The notes beneath the pieces were generated by a model. The model ran no database searches. It was given only the letters and a program-made list of their open reading frames with translations, and was not told the origin of the DNA. Of a stretch of DNA of 64,000 nt, positions 62,062-64,000 are shown in pieces (position 1 is the stretch's first letter; each line of letters starts with the position of its first letter). Made by a program: the position numbers and the translations under genes. This DNA is from Rhizobiales bacterium 2SD (GTDB lineage Bacteria > Pseudomonadota > Alphaproteobacteria > Rhizobiales > Beijerinckiaceae), in contig SCMY01000004.1 in the NCBI GenBank assembly GCA_005502805.1, forward strand, positions 248,001 through 312,000, read 5' to 3'.

Positions 62062-62694
62062 ATGCTGACCGAATATCTCTCCTCCGCCCTGGTCACGCTG
62101 CTGGTGACCCTCGACCCGCCGGGGCTGGCGCCGATCTTCCTGTCGCTGACGCGTGGCATGTCCGCGAACGAGCGCCGGCAGGTCGCGGTCCGCGCCTGCA
62201 TCATCGCCTTCTGCATCATGGCCTTCTTCGGCCTCGCGGGCGACGTCGTGCTGAAGGCGCTCGGCGTCTCGCTGCCGGCCTTCCGCATCGCCGGCGGCTT
62301 CCTGCTGTTCTGGATCTCGTTCGAGATGGTGTTCGAGCGCCGCAACGACCGCAAGCAGGCGACCGCCGACACCGCCATCACCAAGGACCATATCCGCAAC
62401 GTCGCCGCCTTCCCGCTGGCGATCCCGCTGATGGCCGGCCCCGGCGCCCTGACCGCCGTGATGCTGCTCGCCGGCCGTGCCAATGGCGACATCGCGATGC
62501 TGTCCTCGCTCGCGGTGATCTGCGGACTGGTGATCCTCTCCTGCCTCGTCGTCTTCTTCCTGGCGGTGCCGATCGCCCGCCTGCTCGGCGTCACCGGCAA
62601 TGTCGTGCTGACCCGCCTGCTCGGCGTCATCCTCGCCGCGCTGGCAGTGCAGTTCGTCATCGATGGCGTGCGCGCCGTGATCCGGAGCGGCTGA
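62062..62694 (+). CDS. MarC family integral membrane protein
   Basis: 210 aa with six hydrophobic helices. The start LVTLLVTLDPPGLAPIFLSL and AFPLAIPLMAGPGALTAVML are characteristic of MarC/YhgN/SnatA proteins. Some archaeal members transport small neutral amino acids; the bacterial role is not settled, and a link to multiple antibiotic resistance was not confirmed. The gene stands alone, facing the PepSY gene. Confidence 0.93.
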   Translation: MLTEYLSSALVTLLVTLDPPGLAPIFLSLTRGMSANERRQVAVRACIIAFCIMAFFGLAGDVVLKALGVSLPAFRIAGGFLLFWISFEMVFERRNDRKQATADTAITKDHIRNVAAFPLAIPLMAGPGALTAVMLLAGRANGDIAMLSSLAVICGLVILSCLVVFFLAVPIARLLGVTGNVVLTRLLGVILAALAVQFVIDGVRAVIRSG

Positions 62695-62717
62695 GCCGCC
62701 CCGGATCGGATGCTGGC

Positions 62718-64000
62718 TCAGGCGGTTCGTGCCAACCGCCAGCGGGCGAGATCGACGAGCAGGAAGGCCGCGAGGCTGACGCCGACCAGCGGCAGCGCCC
62801 AGCCCAATCCCGCAGCGACGACAACCGCAACCGCCCTGCCCGCCCAGCCGAGTCGCAGCCATGACTGGACAATCGTGCGCGGCAACGAGCCCGGCGCCGG
62901 CCGCTGCCGCCACCAGATCCGGTAGCCGAGCAGCGTCGTCAGCATCAGCGCGAGCCCGAGCCCAGCCATCAAGAGCTGGTTCGGCCAACCGAACAGGATG
63001 CCCATATGGGCGTCGATGCCCCAGCGGATCAGCTTTGCGATCAGCGGGAAGGTCTCGAAGTCGGCGCGGCTGACCACCGAGAGGTCGCGCGGATCGAGCG
63101 CGACCGTGTCGACCTGCGTCGGCCAGCTCCGGTCATATTCCCGAACAAGCCAGGCCTGCCCCTCGCCCCGAGGCGGACGCATCTCGACATGCGGAGAGTC
63201 GATCCCGGCCGCCTTTGCAGCACCGAGCACAGCGTCGAGCTGCTGGACACTACCGGGAGCCGCTGTTCCGACGGCCGGGCCGTGATCGCCGTGATGGGCG
63301 TGCTCGTCGGCTACGGGCGCGGCGCCGAGCTTGAGCGAGACCGAAGGTGTGACCCAGCCGAGATTGGCCCGCAACGCATCGATCCGGTCGCCGGCATATT
63401 TCGACCAGGTCAGTCCGGTGATCGACAGGAAGACGAGGCCGAGCGAAAGCGTCAGCCCGATCAGCCCGTGCCAGCGCCGATCGCGGAGCGCCGGATTGGC
63501 CCGCGCTCGCTCGGCGGCCCGCGGATGGCGCCGCCAGAACCACATCAGGACGCCGCCGAGCACCACCACCCAGAGCCAGGAGGCCGCCAGCTCGCTGTAA
63601 TTGCGGCCGAACTCGCCGAGCAGCAGGTTGCGATGGAGATAGTCGAGCTGCGTGCGGAACGGCAGGATGCCGCTGGTGCCGTAGGCGATGAGATCGCCCT
63701 TGATCGCCAGCGAGACCGGATCGACAAAGATTGCCCGGCTCTCGGAATCGCCGAGGCCCGGTTGCGCGAACATGACGCGCGTCGTCTCGCCCGGTCGGGG
63801 CGCGGGGCGGATGGCGAAGAGGCGCGGCCCCTCGCCGATATGCTTGCGTGCAGTCTCTACCTGCGCGGCGAGCGAAGCGGGTTCGCCCACGCTCGTCGCG
63901 GTCAGTTGCTCGCGATAGATCAGGTTCTCGATCTGCGGCGTCAGCACATAGAGCGTGCCGGTCAGCGCCGCGACCAGGATGAACGGGCCGACGAACAGCC
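62718..64000 (-). CDS. PepSY-associated TM helix domain protein, 5'-truncated by the window
   Basis: The reading frame is open to the window edge; the first visible residues read LFVGPFILVAALTGTLYVLT on the minus strand, a typical first membrane helix of PepSY_TM proteins. Later come WLWVVVLGGVLMWFWRRHP, a large periplasmic segment, HAHHGDHG (His-rich) and further helices near the C-terminus. Such proteins sit near siderophore receptors and may reduce ferric siderophores or affect metal uptake. The His-rich loop may bind metal. The start and any receptor gene are beyond 64000. Confidence 0.92.
   Translation of the reverse strand, partial: LFVGPFILVAALTGTLYVLTPQIENLIYREQLTATSVGEPASLAAQVETARKHIGEGPRLFAIRPAPRPGETTRVMFAQPGLGDSESRAIFVDPVSLAIKGDLIAYGTSGILPFRTQLDYLHRNLLLGEFGRNYSELAASWLWVVVLGGVLMWFWRRHPRAAERARANPALRDRRWHGLIGLTLSLGLVFLSITGLTWSKYAGDRIDALRANLGWVTPSVSLKLGAAPVADEHAHHGDHGPAVGTAAPGSVQQLDAVLGAAKAAGIDSPHVEMRPPRGEGQAWLVREYDRSWPTQVDTVALDPRDLSVVSRADFETFPLIAKLIRWGIDAHMGILFGWPNQLLMAGLGLALMLTTLLGYRIWWRQRPAPGSLPRTIVQSWLRLGWAGRAVAVVVAAGLGWALPLVGVSLAAFLLVDLARWRLARTA

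Noticed and set aside
61801..62988. Upstream extension of the Bug-family frame (to 723 aa)
   Set aside because: The ATG at 61800 gives the family's standard length with a signal peptide, and the extension is antisense to the clear marC gene.

Overview
The window is GC-rich DNA with dense alphaproteobacterial coding. Several genes point to the Hyphomicrobiales, probably a soil or rhizosphere genus such as Bosea: an NDUFA12-type complex I accessory subunit, a B12-dependent class II ribonucleotide reductase, BA14K, YARHG and Atu4866 small proteins, and many ABC importers with LysR/LacI regulators. The genus is an inference; the order is well supported by gene content. I saw no rRNA, tRNA, CRISPR array, transposase or phage gene.

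Region 1 (1-12.5 kb) is catabolic. After the end of a peptide-type ABC permease, twelve minus-strand genes run from 12447 down to 846 with short gaps or 3-8 bp overlaps, as one apparent operon: Dabb protein, maleylacetate reductase, amidohydrolase, beta-hydroxyacid dehydrogenase, hydroxyquinol-type intradiol dioxygenase, FAD-linked 2-hydroxyacid oxidase, a complete CUT2 (ribose-type) ABC importer, a YciI protein and an NADPH:FMN/quinone reductase. A divergent LysR regulator sits at the head. The chemistry converges on hydroxyquinol -> maleylacetate -> 3-oxoadipate; the imported substrate is unknown.

Region 2 (13.5-21.6 kb) starts with a truncated LysR remnant. Then come a LacI regulator, a perfect 14-bp LacI-type operator, a complete SsuABC/TauABC-type importer, a histidinol-dehydrogenase-family enzyme of HpsN type, an SDR and a zinc alcohol dehydrogenase. 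This set fits uptake and oxidation of a sulfonate diol such as 2,3-dihydroxypropane-1-sulfonate (DHPS).

Region 3 (21.9-48 kb) is mixed housekeeping and accessory: nrdJ, NIPSNAP, a serine hydrolase, the complex I subunit, an MFS exporter, LysR and monooxygenase genes, mntH with a triple TTGCAA operator array, DUF2155, aat, accBC, an isochorismatase-family hydrolase beside a GlxA-type regulator, a DsbA-type oxidoreductase, an M48 protease, a DnaB-C-like ATPase, a LysR/SDR/Atu4866 group, a HerA-like ATPase with a HAD phosphatase, a UPF0114 membrane protein and BA14K.

Region 4 (48-64 kb) holds xth, an ABM monooxygenase, a Sel1 protein, ilvD, an iron ABC binding protein and permease without an ATPase gene, AsmA, gyrA, an orphan Bug-type binding protein, MarC and the 3' part of a PepSY membrane protein. 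Two 108-bp copies of an intergenic repeat lie next to accC and gyrA.
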